Assembly (NCBI RefSeq): GCF_000429465.1
Contig: NZ_AUBX01000011.1
Location: 124,001 to 188,000 of the forward strand
Origin: Algoriphagus vanfongensis DSM 17529
GTDB taxonomy: Bacteria > Bacteroidota > Bacteroidia > Cytophagales > Cyclobacteriaceae
Reading direction: 5' to 3'
DNA: 64,000 nt
Shown here: one piece after another, positions 26,203 through 34,516 of the stretch
How the letters are laid out: each line of letters opens with the position of its first letter
How positions within the stretch are numbered: position 1 is the first letter of the stretch
The notes under the pieces: generated by a model
What the model was told of the DNA's origin: nothing
Database searches by the model: none
The model's input: the letters and a program-made list of their open reading frames with translations, nothing else
Translations under genes and position numbers: made by a program

Positions 26203-26246
26203 AGGCTTTTTCATCTTCCAGCTTCCAAAGCTCCAACTTCCTGCCT
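26203..26246. repeat. Pyrimidine-rich intergenic string at a convergent junction
   Basis: CATCTTCCAGCTTCCAAAGC followed by CTCCAACTTCC. It resembles the string at 18527-18569 and lies between converging genes. Confidence 0.35.
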
Positions 26247-26993
26247 CTATTCTACAATTTTAAATTTCTCACCGGCTTCTTTTCGGGAATAGGCATTGAA
26301 ATGCCACCATTCCGAGCCGATTCCGGAAAAACCATTCGCTTTCATGACTTTGCGAAGAATGCTTCTATTGGCGATGTGCTTTAGTTGCAGCTTTTTCTCC
26401 AAAAGCATCTGCTCCTCCCGGTCAGGATAGGCCGGATATCCAAAGAAGTCATAAGTCGTCCCCATATCCAGTGTGCTATCTGCCGCTGTGTCATAGATAG
26501 TCAAATCGATGGCAACTCCGAAATTGTGAAGACTTCCTTCTTCTGGGTTGGCGACATAGAGAGGCTTGAGACTATCTGGCTTGTCGAGGTTGTCCCAAAG
26601 GATCTGCTGCACAGATCGGGGTCTGACTCCGTCGTAGATGAGTAAGGTGTAGGTTGGATGTTCTGATTGAAGCATTTCCTGGGCTTTTTTGAGCTGCTCC
26701 ACTACGATGGGCTGCAGATAAGCCTCGGTGAGATCACCATAGACATCCATGCCAAAAAAATTGTCAGTAGTGGAGTATTTGAGCTCAACCATGATCCCTG
26801 GGATGGCGTCTTTTACATTTGTCATCCCTTGATCGATCAATTGCTGCTCTAAGGCAGAAAGTGTCGGCTCGAGATCTGGTTTTTTGATAGGGTCCAATAC
26901 TTCGCGTTGCTGTTCTGAAAAAATCTCTTGTTCGCTTTTGGGGGAAGAACAAGCTAGGGTCAGAAGGAGGGCGGGGAACAGTAAATTTTTCAT
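26247..26993 (-). CDS. ddpX: D-alanyl-D-alanine dipeptidase-like lipoprotein (peptidase M15D, VanX/DdpX type)
   Basis: 248 residues. A lipoprotein signal peptide with lipobox L-T-L-A-C puts the anchor at Cys15. The M15 zinc site is visible: S-L-H-N-F-G-V-A-I-D near residue 150 gives the His and Asp ligands, and E-W-W-H-F near 230 gives the catalytic Glu and the third ligand His. I-Y-D-G-V-R-P near 118 carries the substrate-binding Arg. VanX/DdpX enzymes cleave D-Ala-D-Ala. Here the envelope location suggests peptidoglycan turnover rather than vancomycin resistance, since no vanHA genes are nearby. It follows the SDR gene by 1 base. Confidence 0.88.
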   Translation of the reverse strand: MKNLLFPALLLTLACSSPKSEQEIFSEQQREVLDPIKKPDLEPTLSALEQQLIDQGMTNVKDAIPGIMVELKYSTTDNFFGMDVYGDLTEAYLQPIVVEQLKKAQEMLQSEHPTYTLLIYDGVRPRSVQQILWDNLDKPDSLKPLYVANPEEGSLHNFGVAIDLTIYDTAADSTLDMGTTYDFFGYPAYPDREEQMLLEKKLQLKHIANRSILRKVMKANGFSGIGSEWWHFNAYSRKEAGEKFKIVE

Positions 26994-26994
26994 T

Positions 26995-27753
26995 TTACAG
27001 ATTTTTATGGACTGTAGTAGCAGTCGCTTGAGCGGTAGGAAGTACGAGAATGTCTGCCAATACTACGTGAGAAGGCCGATTGACGCAGAACTCTACGATT
27101 TCCGCTATGTCTTGCGCAAGCAGTGGCTCAAAGCCTTGATAGACTTTTTCGGCACGTTCTTCATCTCCTTTGAATCTTACCACAGAAAACTCAGTCTCTA
27201 CTAAGCCAGGGTGGATTCCGATGACTTTGATCCCGTAAGGATTGAGGTCAATCCGCATGCCTTTGGTGATCGCGTCTACAGCATGTTTGGAGCCGCAATA
27301 CACATTTCCGTTGGGATAGACTTCCTTGCCGGCAATAGAGCCTATATTGATGATCATGCCAGATTTGCGGGCTGTCATACCGGGGATCACCGCTTTGGAA
27401 ACATACAGAAGACCTTTGACATTGATGTCCATCATAGCATCCCAATCGTCCAGACTTCCCGTTTGGATCGGGTCCATGCCGTGTGCATTTCCTGCATTAT
27501 TGATGAGGAGGTCAATATTTTTCCACGAATCAGGAAGGTTTTCGATCAACTTGAAAACGGCTTCTTTGTCTCTCACATCAAACACAAGGGGAAGAACTTC
27601 GATTCCATCAGGAACCTCACTCTTCAGTCCGTCGAGGCGATCGGACCTTCTCCCCGTGGCGATGATATGATATCCATTCTTGGCCAAGATAAGCGCACAG
27701 GCTTTTCCTATTCCTGAAGTCGCTCCGGTGACCATTGCTATTTTTCTTTCCAT
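26995..27753 (-). CDS. SDR-family oxidoreductase (YdfG/serine-dehydrogenase-like)
   Basis: 252 residues. The cofactor motif T-G-A-T-S-G-I-G is at residues 9-16. An Arg-Arg pair after the second strand (A-T-G-R-R-S-D-R) suggests NADP preference. N-N-A-G is near 86, the catalytic Ser in I-G-S-I-A-G near 138 and Y-C-G-S-K near 151. The form is close to YdfG, the NADP-dependent 3-hydroxy acid dehydrogenase that oxidises L-allo-threonine and also reduces malonic semialdehyde. It is cotranscribed with the dipeptidase gene, which begins 1 base after its stop. Confidence 0.82.
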   Translation of the reverse strand: MERKIAMVTGATSGIGKACALILAKNGYHIIATGRRSDRLDGLKSEVPDGIEVLPLVFDVRDKEAVFKLIENLPDSWKNIDLLINNAGNAHGMDPIQTGSLDDWDAMMDINVKGLLYVSKAVIPGMTARKSGMIINIGSIAGKEVYPNGNVYCGSKHAVDAITKGMRIDLNPYGIKVIGIHPGLVETEFSVVRFKGDEERAEKVYQGFEPLLAQDIAEIVEFCVNRPSHVVLADILVLPTAQATATTVHKNL

Positions 27754-27891
27754 GTGTTGAAGTTACAGGAAAAGAGAAAACTTAAACAGAATTGAGTGTT
27801 TTTGTCCCACAATCCCTCTTCCCTTTGTTTTGAGGGAGAGAAGAAAGAAGACGGAAGTTCGGGTGAATCTAATTCCCTTCAAAAATCCCGC

Positions 27892-28698
27892 TTACTGGAA
27901 ATTCAGGTAGATGGTGATTGTTTTTCTTCGGATAGATTCGATTGCGTTTTGGATGTCCGGATGGGTGTTTTCAGCCTGGTAGAGGTTGTTGAGCCCATGT
28001 GAAAAACGAATCTCTGGAGCAAACTTGAAAAACTTGAAATAGATCTCAAATCCCATCCCCATCTCAATAGTGAAATCCTGTCCGGTGGTCACTATGTCTT
28101 CCAGATTGGCTTCCTCTTGGGTTTTGGTGCGAAACTGATAGCTACCTCCCCCCAACAAATACATCCGGGTATTGTTGAATCGGACTGAGCGATATTTGAA
28201 AAGTAGCGGGAGCTCGATTAGCGTCGCCTCAGAGGTGTAATTAATGGTTTTACCTAGGTTTTCCTGACCTACTACGAGATCTCCACCTACTATTTCTAAA
28301 TCTATCTGATCATTGAAATACTCCACTTCCGTATTGAACTCATAGAATCCGATTTTCGGAGTGAAGAGCAATTGCATCTGGTCGTGAAAGCGGAGCATAC
28401 CGATGAAACCTAGTGAAAACCCCGGAGAATATTTGGGGAAAATCGCTCGGACATTTGGGGATGCAGGATTATTGGCATCCATGAAGGCATCGGTGTATTC
28501 GATGCGGTAGGTGCTATTGTGTCCTGCTAAAAAGAAACCGTAGGAAATCGTCTTATGGTCCGAGCCAGAAGTACTGGTCAGCCCAAAAAGTCCCTGTCCA
28601 AAAGAATAGCTGGAAGTGCCAAGAAAAGCTACGAAGAGTAGGGGGATTATTTTTCCCCTACATAGATCGAGCTGATTCCAAAAGTGAGTGGTTTGCAT
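27892..28698 (-). CDS. porT: PorT/SprT-family outer-membrane protein of the type IX secretion system
   Basis: 268 residues. A signal sequence (hydrophobic [10 protein letters not shown], ending S-Y-S-F-G-Q) precedes an eight-stranded beta-barrel pattern with alternating strands to the C-terminus. The barrel ends with a strand finishing N-F-Q, typical of the PorT family. PorT is required for type IX secretion and gliding-type protein export in Bacteroidota. The gene overlaps the end of ubiE by 52 bases; the ubiE-porT order is known from other members of the phylum and supports the call. No shorter Met start is available, so the overlap is probably real. Confidence 0.75.
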   Translation of the reverse strand: MQTTHFWNQLDLCRGKIIPLLFVAFLGTSSYSFGQGLFGLTSTSGSDHKTISYGFFLAGHNSTYRIEYTDAFMDANNPASPNVRAIFPKYSPGFSLGFIGMLRFHDQMQLLFTPKIGFYEFNTEVEYFNDQIDLEIVGGDLVVGQENLGKTINYTSEATLIELPLLFKYRSVRFNNTRMYLLGGGSYQFRTKTQEEANLEDIVTTGQDFTIEMGMGFEIYFKFFKFAPEIRFSHGLNNLYQAENTHPDIQNAIESIRRKTITIYLNFQ

Positions 28699-29369
28699 AC
28701 AGTGCTGTGAAATCCTACCTTTTTCAATACCGCCAGAAAATCCTGTCCATCTGGAAATGCCTGTACGGATTCGGGAAGATAAGTATACGCAGAATTGTCC
28801 TTGGATACAATCTTTCCTACTTGAGGCAAAATGGTGTTGGAATAAAAGGAGTAAGCTTGCTTCATCGGGAAGGCTTTGGGTTTGCTGAATTCCAGAATGA
28901 CAGTCTTACCTCCTGGCTTCAGGACTCGGTACATATCCGCAAGGCCTTTTTCCAAATTTTCGAAGTTTCTGACACCAAAAGAAACGATGACTGCATCAAA
29001 CTTATTATCCTCAAAAAGCAATCCTTCGGAATCTCCAAGCTGCATTTCGATTTTGTCCTGGAGACCTCGTTTTTCCATTTTTTTTCTGCCTTCGGAAAGC
29101 ATCCCTTCGGAAATATCTACACCGATGATTTTGTCAGGATTCAGCGCCAAAGCTTCGATTGCAAAGTCACCTGTTCCAGTTGCGATATCTAAAATCAGCT
29201 TAGGCTGATGCTTTTGAAGCATCTTGATCGCTTTTTTTCTCCAGATGATATCGATGCCCATGCTGAGTACATGATTGAGCAAATCATACTTCGGGCTGAT
29301 GTTATTGAACATCTCAGCCACCTGGGCTTTTTTAGGGTCTTCTTTATCTTTGTAGGGGACGACAGACAT
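28647..29369 (-). CDS. ubiE: Demethylmenaquinone methyltransferase
   Basis: 240 residues from the ATG at 29369 (a GTG one codon upstream is the alternative). The SAM-dependent C-methyltransferase converts demethylmenaquinone to menaquinone. Motifs: [15 protein letters not shown] near residue 17, the SAM-binding D-I-A-T-G-T-G-D-F near 60, and G-V-R-N-F-E near 128. Also R-V-L-K-P-G-G near 145 and [10 protein letters not shown] near 193. With menaquinone as the usual Bacteroidota quinone, this is the MenG role. It overlaps porT. Confidence 0.95.
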   Translation of the reverse strand: MSVVPYKDKEDPKKAQVAEMFNNISPKYDLLNHVLSMGIDIIWRKKAIKMLQKHQPKLILDIATGTGDFAIEALALNPDKIIGVDISEGMLSEGRKKMEKRGLQDKIEMQLGDSEGLLFEDNKFDAVIVSFGVRNFENLEKGLADMYRVLKPGGKTVILEFSKPKAFPMKQAYSFYSNTILPQVGKIVSKDNSAYTYLPESVQAFPDGQDFLAVLKKVGFHSTVCKPLTFGISSIYVGEK

Positions 29370-29467
29370 CACTTTTCGATCTAATGGGATGCAATATTAC
29401 TCAAGAAACCCGAGGAATCGAAAAATGTTGGGAAGCTTCCCTAGTCGAATGTCAAAGAATAAAGCCT

Positions 29468-29475
29468 TATTTTTG
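29468..29475 (+). promoter_or_regulatory. Candidate -7 element for engB
   Basis: TATTTTTG matches TAnnTTTG. It overlaps an upstream in-frame GTG at 29475. If used, that GTG lies before the transcript start, which supports the ATG at 29493 as the true start of engB. Confidence 0.45.
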
Positions 29476-29492
29476 TGCCGAACTCAAAAATC

Positions 29493-30104
29493 ATGATCCA
29501 CAAAGCAGAATTTGTAGTCTCCAATACCAATCCAGGAAATTGCCCCAAACCTGATCGGGCAGAGATCGCCTTCATCGGCAGATCCAATGTCGGCAAAAGC
29601 TCCCTGATCAATATGCTGTGCAACAAAAAGGAATTGGCCAAGACCTCTCAAAAGCCTGGAAAAACTCAATTGATCAATCATTTCAAAATAGATGACCGTT
29701 GGTTTTTGGTGGATTTGCCAGGCTATGGCTTCGCCAAAGTAAATGTCAAAGTCAAGCAGGGTTGGGAGCAGATGATCAGTACGTACCTGACCAAACGTGA
29801 AAATCTCTGCGGTGTCTTTGTCCTGATCGACAGCCGTCTGGAGCCTCAGCGCATTGATTTGGAATTTTTGCTGTGGTGCGGGACCGAGGGAGTGCCCACT
29901 GCGATTGTTTTTACCAAAGCAGATAAGCAGTCCAAGAATAAGACCCAGCAGAATATCCAGAAATTTCTCAAAAAGATGCGGGAGGTATTTGAGGAGACTC
30001 CGGACTTTTTCATAACCAGCTCTGAGACAGGTGAAGGGAAGGAGGAGTTGCTGGCCTTCTTGGAAGGGCTGGTGAATGAATATGAAAATGAAGAGCGAAT
30101 TTGA
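29493..30104 (+). CDS. engB: Ribosome biogenesis GTP-binding protein EngB/YsxC
   Basis: 203 residues from the ATG at 29493. An essential GTPase for large-subunit assembly. G1 is F-I-G-R-S-N-V-G-K-S near residue 28. The G3 region D-L-P-G-Y-G-F-A near 72 is the EngB signature. G4 T-K-A-D-K is near 145 and G5 S-S-E-T-G near 175. The ATG is preferred over a GTG six codons upstream because a -7 promoter element overlaps the GTG. It is divergent from ubiE. Confidence 0.96.
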   Translation: MIHKAEFVVSNTNPGNCPKPDRAEIAFIGRSNVGKSSLINMLCNKKELAKTSQKPGKTQLINHFKIDDRWFLVDLPGYGFAKVNVKVKQGWEQMISTYLTKRENLCGVFVLIDSRLEPQRIDLEFLLWCGTEGVPTAIVFTKADKQSKNKTQQNIQKFLKKMREVFEETPDFFITSSETGEGKEELLAFLEGLVNEYENEERI

Positions 30105-30114
30105 TCTCAAATTC

Positions 30115-30122
30115 TATATTTG
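30115..30122 (+). promoter_or_regulatory. Candidate -7 element for the DUF5606 gene
   Basis: TATATTTG, an exact TAnnTTTG match, 21 bases before the ATG. A TTTG lies 11 bases upstream, too close for a canonical -33 box. Confidence 0.4.
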
Positions 30123-30143
30123 CAAGCTGAAAATTAAAGTAGA

Positions 30144-30581
30144 ATGAATTTTAAAGACATAGCGACAGTATCCGGCAAGCCCGGATTGTACAAAGTATTG
30201 AAGCCTTCGAGAACAGGCGTGATCCTAGAGAGCATGGATTCCAAAAAAGCCAAATTGGTGGCGGGGATGTCTCATCGGGTTTCCATCTTAAGCGATATTT
30301 CGATCTACACGCTGACTGAAGAGGGAGCAGAGCCTTTGGAAGCGGTAATGCAGAAAATTGAAACGGAATTTGAAGGTGACTTGGGGCTAGATGCCAATCC
30401 AGATGATACCGAGCTTCGGGCATTTATGAAGCACGTCCTACCTGATGTAGATGAGGATAGAGTATACACCTCAGATATCAAGAAGCTGATCTCTTGGTAC
30501 AAAATCATCCGCGTTCAGGCTCCGGAAGTCTTGCAGGAGTCAGATGAGTCTTCTGAAGAATCAGAAGAAAAAGAATCTTAA
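30144..30581 (+). CDS. DUF5606 domain-containing protein
   Basis: 145 residues. The conserved opening is D-I-A-T-V-S-G-K-P-G-L-Y-K-V-L. An SH3-like beta domain (about 1-60) is followed by a helical part (about 65-125) and a Ser/Glu-rich tail (E-S-D-E-S-S-E-E-S-E-E-K-E-S). This family is conserved in Bacteroidota with unknown function. The small barrel resembles RNA- or protein-binding folds, but this is only suggestive. It is followed by a terminator that lies just before the next gene. Confidence 0.85.
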   Translation: MNFKDIATVSGKPGLYKVLKPSRTGVILESMDSKKAKLVAGMSHRVSILSDISIYTLTEEGAEPLEAVMQKIETEFEGDLGLDANPDDTELRAFMKHVLPDVDEDRVYTSDIKKLISWYKIIRVQAPEVLQESDESSEESEEKES

Positions 30582-30585
30582 AATG

Positions 30586-30614
30586 AAAGCCCCGACTGAT
30601 TCGGGGCTTTTTTG
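30586..30614 (+). terminator. Rho-independent terminator after the DUF5606 gene
   Basis: A perfect 10-bp stem AAAGCCCCGA/TCGGGGCTTT (30586-30595 with 30601-30610), 5-base loop, followed by T. It ends only 6 bases before the next ATG, so expression of the next gene depends on read-through or an unseen promoter. Confidence 0.92.
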
Positions 30615-30619
30615 ATCTT

Positions 30620-30934
30620 ATGGAAGAAAAGAAGGAAGTGACGCCAGTATCCCAGGCGGCGTTTGAGTTGTTTCAAAAGGAAGTAGAATTGCCGCAAGTG
30701 GACGTAGGTACTTCAGAGGATGACTATGTCCGTATACTTTCCAAAGCAATAGAAATGATGCTCAATCGGGATTTTGAGCGGTTGCTTCAGATCTGCTATC
30801 GCATAGACTTGGGAGAAGGAAAGCTAAAGAAAATCCTAAATGAGTCTGATCCAGAAATGGTCTCTTCCGACCTCGCTCGAGCACTTTGGGATCGTCAAAA
30901 ACAGAAGATTGAAACGAGGAGGAAGTATTCCTGA
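30620..30934 (+). CDS. Conserved hypothetical protein, small and helical
   Basis: 104 residues, soluble and mostly alpha-helical. It contains V-R-I-L-S-K-A-I-E-M-M-L-N-R-D-F-E-R-L-L-Q-I-C-Y-R-I-D and a C-terminal D-L-A-R-A-L-W-D-R-Q-K-Q-K-I-E-T-R. No signal peptide or membrane segment. I recognise the general form as a short protein found in Cytophagales, but know no function. The start codon follows a strong terminator by 6 bases, so the transcript must read through the hairpin, or the terminator attenuates this gene. The 193 bases downstream hold only degenerate repeat-like sequence. Confidence 0.7.
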   Translation: MEEKKEVTPVSQAAFELFQKEVELPQVDVGTSEDDYVRILSKAIEMMLNRDFERLLQICYRIDLGEGKLKKILNESDPEMVSSDLARALWDRQKQKIETRRKYS

Positions 30935-30959
30935 TATTTTTGTTTACCAACCTTTGATA

Positions 30960-31100
30960 TTGGTCCCCGCTTCGGTCTTCCGTCTAGGAAATAGTACCAG
31001 GTACAATGTACAAAGTACCAAGCATCCGACTTCGGTCAACGGGAATCAAGCACAATCTCTTCAGTCTCCCGTCTCCGGGCTTCCGTCCAAAATTTAGTGC
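30960..31100. repeat. Low-complexity C/T-rich and GTAC-rich string at a convergent junction
   Basis: Repeated TCTTCCGTCT, CTCCCGTCTCCGGGCTTCCGTCC and a stretch with three GTAC tetranucleotides (GGTACAATGTACAAAGTACC). No open reading frame or stable hairpin with a T tract is present. It belongs with the similar strings at 18527 and 26203. Confidence 0.4.
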
Positions 31101-31127
31101 CCAAGCATCGGACATGGGGCATAACTA

Positions 31128-33059
31128 CTACTCCTTAATCTCAATCACCTTAAACTCGGTTCTACGATTGACTTGGTGCTCCTCTTCTGTAGTGGCATTT
31201 TGGATGATCAGCTGAGACTCGCCGTAGCCTTTGGCTACCAAACGATCGGCAGCGATACCTTGAGAGACTATGTAATCTACCGCAGATTGAGCCCTTCTTT
31301 GGGACAAGTTTTGATTGTATTCGTCGGAAGACCTATCGTCCGTATGGGAGCTCAACTCGATGCGAATGGCCGGATTGTCTTTTAGGATTTGGACTAGTTT
31401 GTCCAGTTCTACCGCTGCATCAGCTCGGATATCCGCTTTGTCTAGATCGTAGTAGATGTTTTCCAAAATGATGGATTTGTCTAAAATCAATTGATCCAAG
31501 ACCAAGGTAGTGTCCAGAGACACATTGGTCACATCCTGCACCAAAGTCGCTGGATCAGGAGTCTTGCCACGTGTGGTGTAAGGAATGGATTTGGAGAAAT
31601 AACCGTTTTTGGAAGCGATAATCGTATAATCTGCCTGAGGCTCCATGGTGAATCGGACACGCCCGGTAGAGTTGGAGAAATCACCTCCGATTTGTTTGTT
31701 GTTTCCATCATAAAGCACCACTCTGGCTTGTTCCAAAATCTGATCTGGCTCGCCTGCTACCCGCTCTTTGGTAGTCACTGTCAGCAATACGTTGATGATT
31801 TTCGGCTTGGGAGTTTTGTCCTCAAATGAGTAAATATCATCATTTCCCTGACCACCTTCCCGGTTGGAAGATAGAAATCCTTCTTTTGGGTAATTGGTGA
31901 AGAAAATTCCAAAATCATCTGCCATGCTATTGATATTCTCTCCCAGGTTGATGATTTTTTGCTGACCATTTTCTCCAGATTCAGCCACGAAAATATCCAA
32001 CTTACCATAGCCCGGATGTCCATCCGAAGCGAAGAAAAATTTGCCATCAGGAGCCATTCTTGGGAATAATTCATTGCCTGGGGTATTGATGGTAGGGCCA
32101 AGGTTGACTGCATTTCCAAAGTCTCCATTCGCAAGTTTGGTAGCTTTGTAGAGGTCGATTCCGCCGTATCCCCCAGGTCTGTTGGATGCAAAATACAGAG
32201 CTTCCCCATCTGGACTGAAAGCAGGGGTGGAGTTCCACCAAAACTCATCTTCATTCACTGGCATCCAGATAGGCTGCGTAAATCCGCCTCCTCTGAAATA
32301 GGAGACAAACAGGGCTGTTTCTGGCAAATCTTTGGGGGAAGTGGAATTTCCTCTGGAATAGATAATCGTATTGCCGTCAGGACTGATTGCCATTGCGGCT
32401 TGATTTAGTCCTTCTTCGTTTTGGAATTCCGGAAGAGCGGATATCCCACTCACATCCACACGGAGGTCTTCAGCTCTGGCGCGGAACAGCTTGGTATAGG
32501 GAGTGCCCGTGGCTGCGTAGATTCCTGAGGCTTGTCTGGCACTCGTGAAATAGAAGAAATTTTCGCTGACGATGGGAGCATAGTCATCTCCAGCAGTATT
32601 AAGATCTTTGTAATTGACTAGCTCATGATAGGGCCAGTATTCTTCGATTCCTGCTGCAAGATTGATTGCCTCGATTTGTCGCTGAGTTTGTGCAAGGAGG
32701 CTTTCATCTTGCGTATAGTCTTTGGCTTTTTCAAAAGCAGCTCTAGCTTCTTCGTCTTTTTGCTGGGCTTTTAAGCTTTGGCCTAGGTGGAAGTAATTTT
32801 GAAAGGAAGGGCTTTCCTCAACTAGTTTTTCGTAATAGGGAGAAGCGAGCTCGACCCGATTGGAGAGGCGATAACTTTCTGCAACGATCCGATTGGCTTC
32901 CTGATTTTCTGGATCCTCATCCAGAATTTGAGAGAAGGTGCCGATCGCATACTGGTATTGGCCTGAGAGAAACTGGTCATTTCCTTTCTCTTGTAGGCTT
33001 TTGCATGAGCCTAAAAGAAAGGTGACTGAAATGATGGTCCATAAAAAATTGTTTTTCAT
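31128..33059 (-). CDS. PorE-like OmpA-family lipoprotein (TPR, PD40 propeller, CRD, OmpA)
   Basis: 643 residues. A lipoprotein signal has lipobox L-G-S-C (Cys19). TPR-like helices run from about 20 to 130. A beta-propeller of PD40/WD40-like blades follows (about 150-410), shown by I-S-P-D-G-N-T-I-I-Y-S, F-S-P-D-G-E-A-L-Y-F-A-S and M-A-P-D-G-K-F-F-F-A-S. A carboxypeptidase-regulatory-like domain spans about 430-510. The OmpA peptidoglycan-binding domain (about 530-643) has S-S-H-T-D-D-R and N-x-x-L-S-x-R-R-A-x-x-V. This four-domain order is that of PorE, which anchors the type IX machine to peptidoglycan. Paralogs of this architecture exist, so a PorE-like relative is possible. Confidence 0.8.
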   Translation of the reverse strand: MKNNFLWTIISVTFLLGSCKSLQEKGNDQFLSGQYQYAIGTFSQILDEDPENQEANRIVAESYRLSNRVELASPYYEKLVEESPSFQNYFHLGQSLKAQQKDEEARAAFEKAKDYTQDESLLAQTQRQIEAINLAAGIEEYWPYHELVNYKDLNTAGDDYAPIVSENFFYFTSARQASGIYAATGTPYTKLFRARAEDLRVDVSGISALPEFQNEEGLNQAAMAISPDGNTIIYSRGNSTSPKDLPETALFVSYFRGGGFTQPIWMPVNEDEFWWNSTPAFSPDGEALYFASNRPGGYGGIDLYKATKLANGDFGNAVNLGPTINTPGNELFPRMAPDGKFFFASDGHPGYGKLDIFVAESGENGQQKIINLGENINSMADDFGIFFTNYPKEGFLSSNREGGQGNDDIYSFEDKTPKPKIINVLLTVTTKERVAGEPDQILEQARVVLYDGNNKQIGGDFSNSTGRVRFTMEPQADYTIIASKNGYFSKSIPYTTRGKTPDPATLVQDVTNVSLDTTLVLDQLILDKSIILENIYYDLDKADIRADAAVELDKLVQILKDNPAIRIELSSHTDDRSSDEYNQNLSQRRAQSAVDYIVSQGIAADRLVAKGYGESQLIIQNATTEEEHQVNRRTEFKVIEIKE

Positions 33060-33095
33060 CGGGTCGCTGAAATGATCTATCCTGAATATTACTAA

Positions 33096-33584
33096 TTAAT
33101 TTGGAAAGAATTTGTTTAACCAACTATTTCCGGCGGAAATCCAAATGGTTGAAAGATCCGCTTTGGTCTGTATCATCGGATTGATGATTGGTGTTTCTGC
33201 CTGAATTTCACCCGCTAACACTTTTGACTTGATCCCTAGAGCAGGAGTGACCTCAATGGATCCTTCTGAAGATTTGAAGCTGACTTTTCCACTATTGGTC
33301 AAGTCGATCTGAAGCTGACTCTCGATTTCGCGGAGAGTTCTGACGGAGCTGTCGATCGAGCAGCCAGAGGCTCCTGCCTGCGTTTCGTCCACTGCAAGTA
33401 CAATCAACTGTCCATCCAGTACATCAAAGGATGTGGGAAGGGGATTGCCGTGTACATTCCAGCCTTCGCAGAATCTAGTCAATTTGTCAACGATGAAATC
33501 GACTTCGTCAGGACGAAATTTTCTTTCGGATTGATACAGCCAAACTCGGCTGGATTCGGGCATTGAGGAAAAGGGTACAAACAT
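33096..33584 (-). CDS. Conserved hypothetical protein of the Fe-S pair neighbourhood
   Basis: 162 residues from the ATG at 33584. A longer reading frame starting at 33629 is rejected because its start lies inside the terminator of the upstream gene. The sequence contains P-E-S-S-R-V-W-L-Y-Q-S, F-C-E-G-W-N-V-H-G-N-P-L near residue 40 and V-D-E-T-Q-A-G-A-S-G-C-S-I-D-S near 70. The last has a single cysteine in a conserved-looking loop. Proteins of this kind are sometimes named ABC transporter ATPase, but no Walker motif is present here. Soluble, no signal peptide. Function unknown. Confidence 0.7.
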   Translation of the reverse strand: MFVPFSSMPESSRVWLYQSERKFRPDEVDFIVDKLTRFCEGWNVHGNPLPTSFDVLDGQLIVLAVDETQAGASGCSIDSSVRTLREIESQLQIDLTNSGKVSFKSSEGSIEVTPALGIKSKVLAGEIQAETPIINPMIQTKADLSTIWISAGNSWLNKFFPN

Positions 33585-33604
33585 GAATGAAATTTTAGGT
33601 AAAG

Positions 33605-33635
33605 AAAAACCCTTTCTACCTAACGGCAAAAAGGG
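33605..33635 (-). terminator. Terminator of the Fe-S oxidoreductase pair
   Basis: On the minus strand ACCCTTT pairs with AAAGGGT across a loop of about 13 bases, then TTTTTCTTT. It begins 24 bases past the end of the gene at 33660. Confidence 0.7.
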
Positions 33636-33659
33636 TCTAATTGATTCAATTTATTTTGA

Positions 33660-34451
33660 TCAAATTCCCATGTCTTTGGCGATCATTTCTGCCAAATCAT
33701 AGACTTTGACCTCGTTTTCTTTTTCTTTGTTTTTGACTCCGTCAGTCATCATGGTGAGACAGAAAGGGCACCCCACCGCAATCGCTGAAGCGCCAGTAGA
33801 CAGGGCCTCTTCAGTTCTTTCTACATTGATGTCTTTTTTGCCGGGCTCTGGTTCTTTGAACATCTGGGCTCCACCGGCCCCACAGCATAGTCCCTTGGTA
33901 CGGCAGCGCTTCATTTCTACCAATTCTACATCGAGGGCTTTGATCACCTCACGGGGAGCTTCATAGACATTGTTGGCTCGGCCGAGATAGCAGGAATCAT
34001 GAAAGGTGATTTTCTTGCCTTTGAATTCACCACCACCTTGGAGAGCTACTTTGCCCTCGTTGATCAGCTGCTGAAGGAACTGTGAATGGTGAATCACCTC
34101 GTAGTTTCCGCCTAGGGCTGGGTATTCATTTTTTATGGTATTGAAGCAGTGAGGGCAAGCCGTGACGACCTTTTTTACCTCGTAGCCATTCATGACTTGG
34201 ATATTGGCGACAGCCTGCATCTGAAAGAGGAATTCATTCCCGGCTCTTCGCGCAGGATCACCGGTGCAGGTTTCTTCTGGTCCTAATACGGCAAATGAAA
34301 CGCCGACCTTGTTCAATATTTTAACGAAAGCTTGGGTGACAGCTTTGTATCGCTCATCAAAAGACCCTGCACAACCTACCCAAAATAAAACTTCTGGACT
34401 TTCACCTTTTGAGGCCATTTCGGCCATTGTTGGGACTGTATAGCTTGACAT
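33660..34451 (-). CDS. CCG-domain Fe-S protein (HdrB/GlpC/LutA-like)
   Basis: 263 residues with two cysteine-rich CCG domains. The first has G-C-A-G-S near residue 27, C-T-G-D near 62 and C-P-H-C near 99. The second has C-Y-L-G near 152, C-C-G-A-G-G near 189 and C-P-F-C near 230. These motifs bind noncubane or [4Fe-4S] clusters and mark the catalytic part of thiol/disulfide and menaquinone-linked oxidoreductases. No membrane segment. It is 65 bases behind the membrane protein at 34517 and almost certainly forms a complex with it. Substrate partner unknown; an ETF or lactate-type dehydrogenase is a possibility. Confidence 0.88.
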   Translation of the reverse strand: MSSYTVPTMAEMASKGESPEVLFWVGCAGSFDERYKAVTQAFVKILNKVGVSFAVLGPEETCTGDPARRAGNEFLFQMQAVANIQVMNGYEVKKVVTACPHCFNTIKNEYPALGGNYEVIHHSQFLQQLINEGKVALQGGGEFKGKKITFHDSCYLGRANNVYEAPREVIKALDVELVEMKRCRTKGLCCGAGGAQMFKEPEPGKKDINVERTEEALSTGASAIAVGCPFCLTMMTDGVKNKEKENEVKVYDLAEMIAKDMGI

Positions 34452-34516
34452 ATTATTAACTATTTTTTTTCATCAAATTGAAACCTGATGTGTGGAGTCA
34501 GGCTCTTTATCTGAAA

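Noticed and set aside
26247-26993. Possible vancomycin-resistance VanX
   Set aside because: The M15D motifs fit, but no vanH or vanA genes are nearby and the protein is a lipoprotein, so peptidoglycan turnover is more likely.
29484-30110. 208-codon antisense frame opposite engB
   Set aside because: Mirror of a well-supported essential gene; no independent start signal or domain.
30960-31100. Possible CRISPR or IS remnant in the repeat-like string
   Set aside because: Units are too short and irregular, no fixed spacer length, no terminal inverted repeats and no transposase frame.
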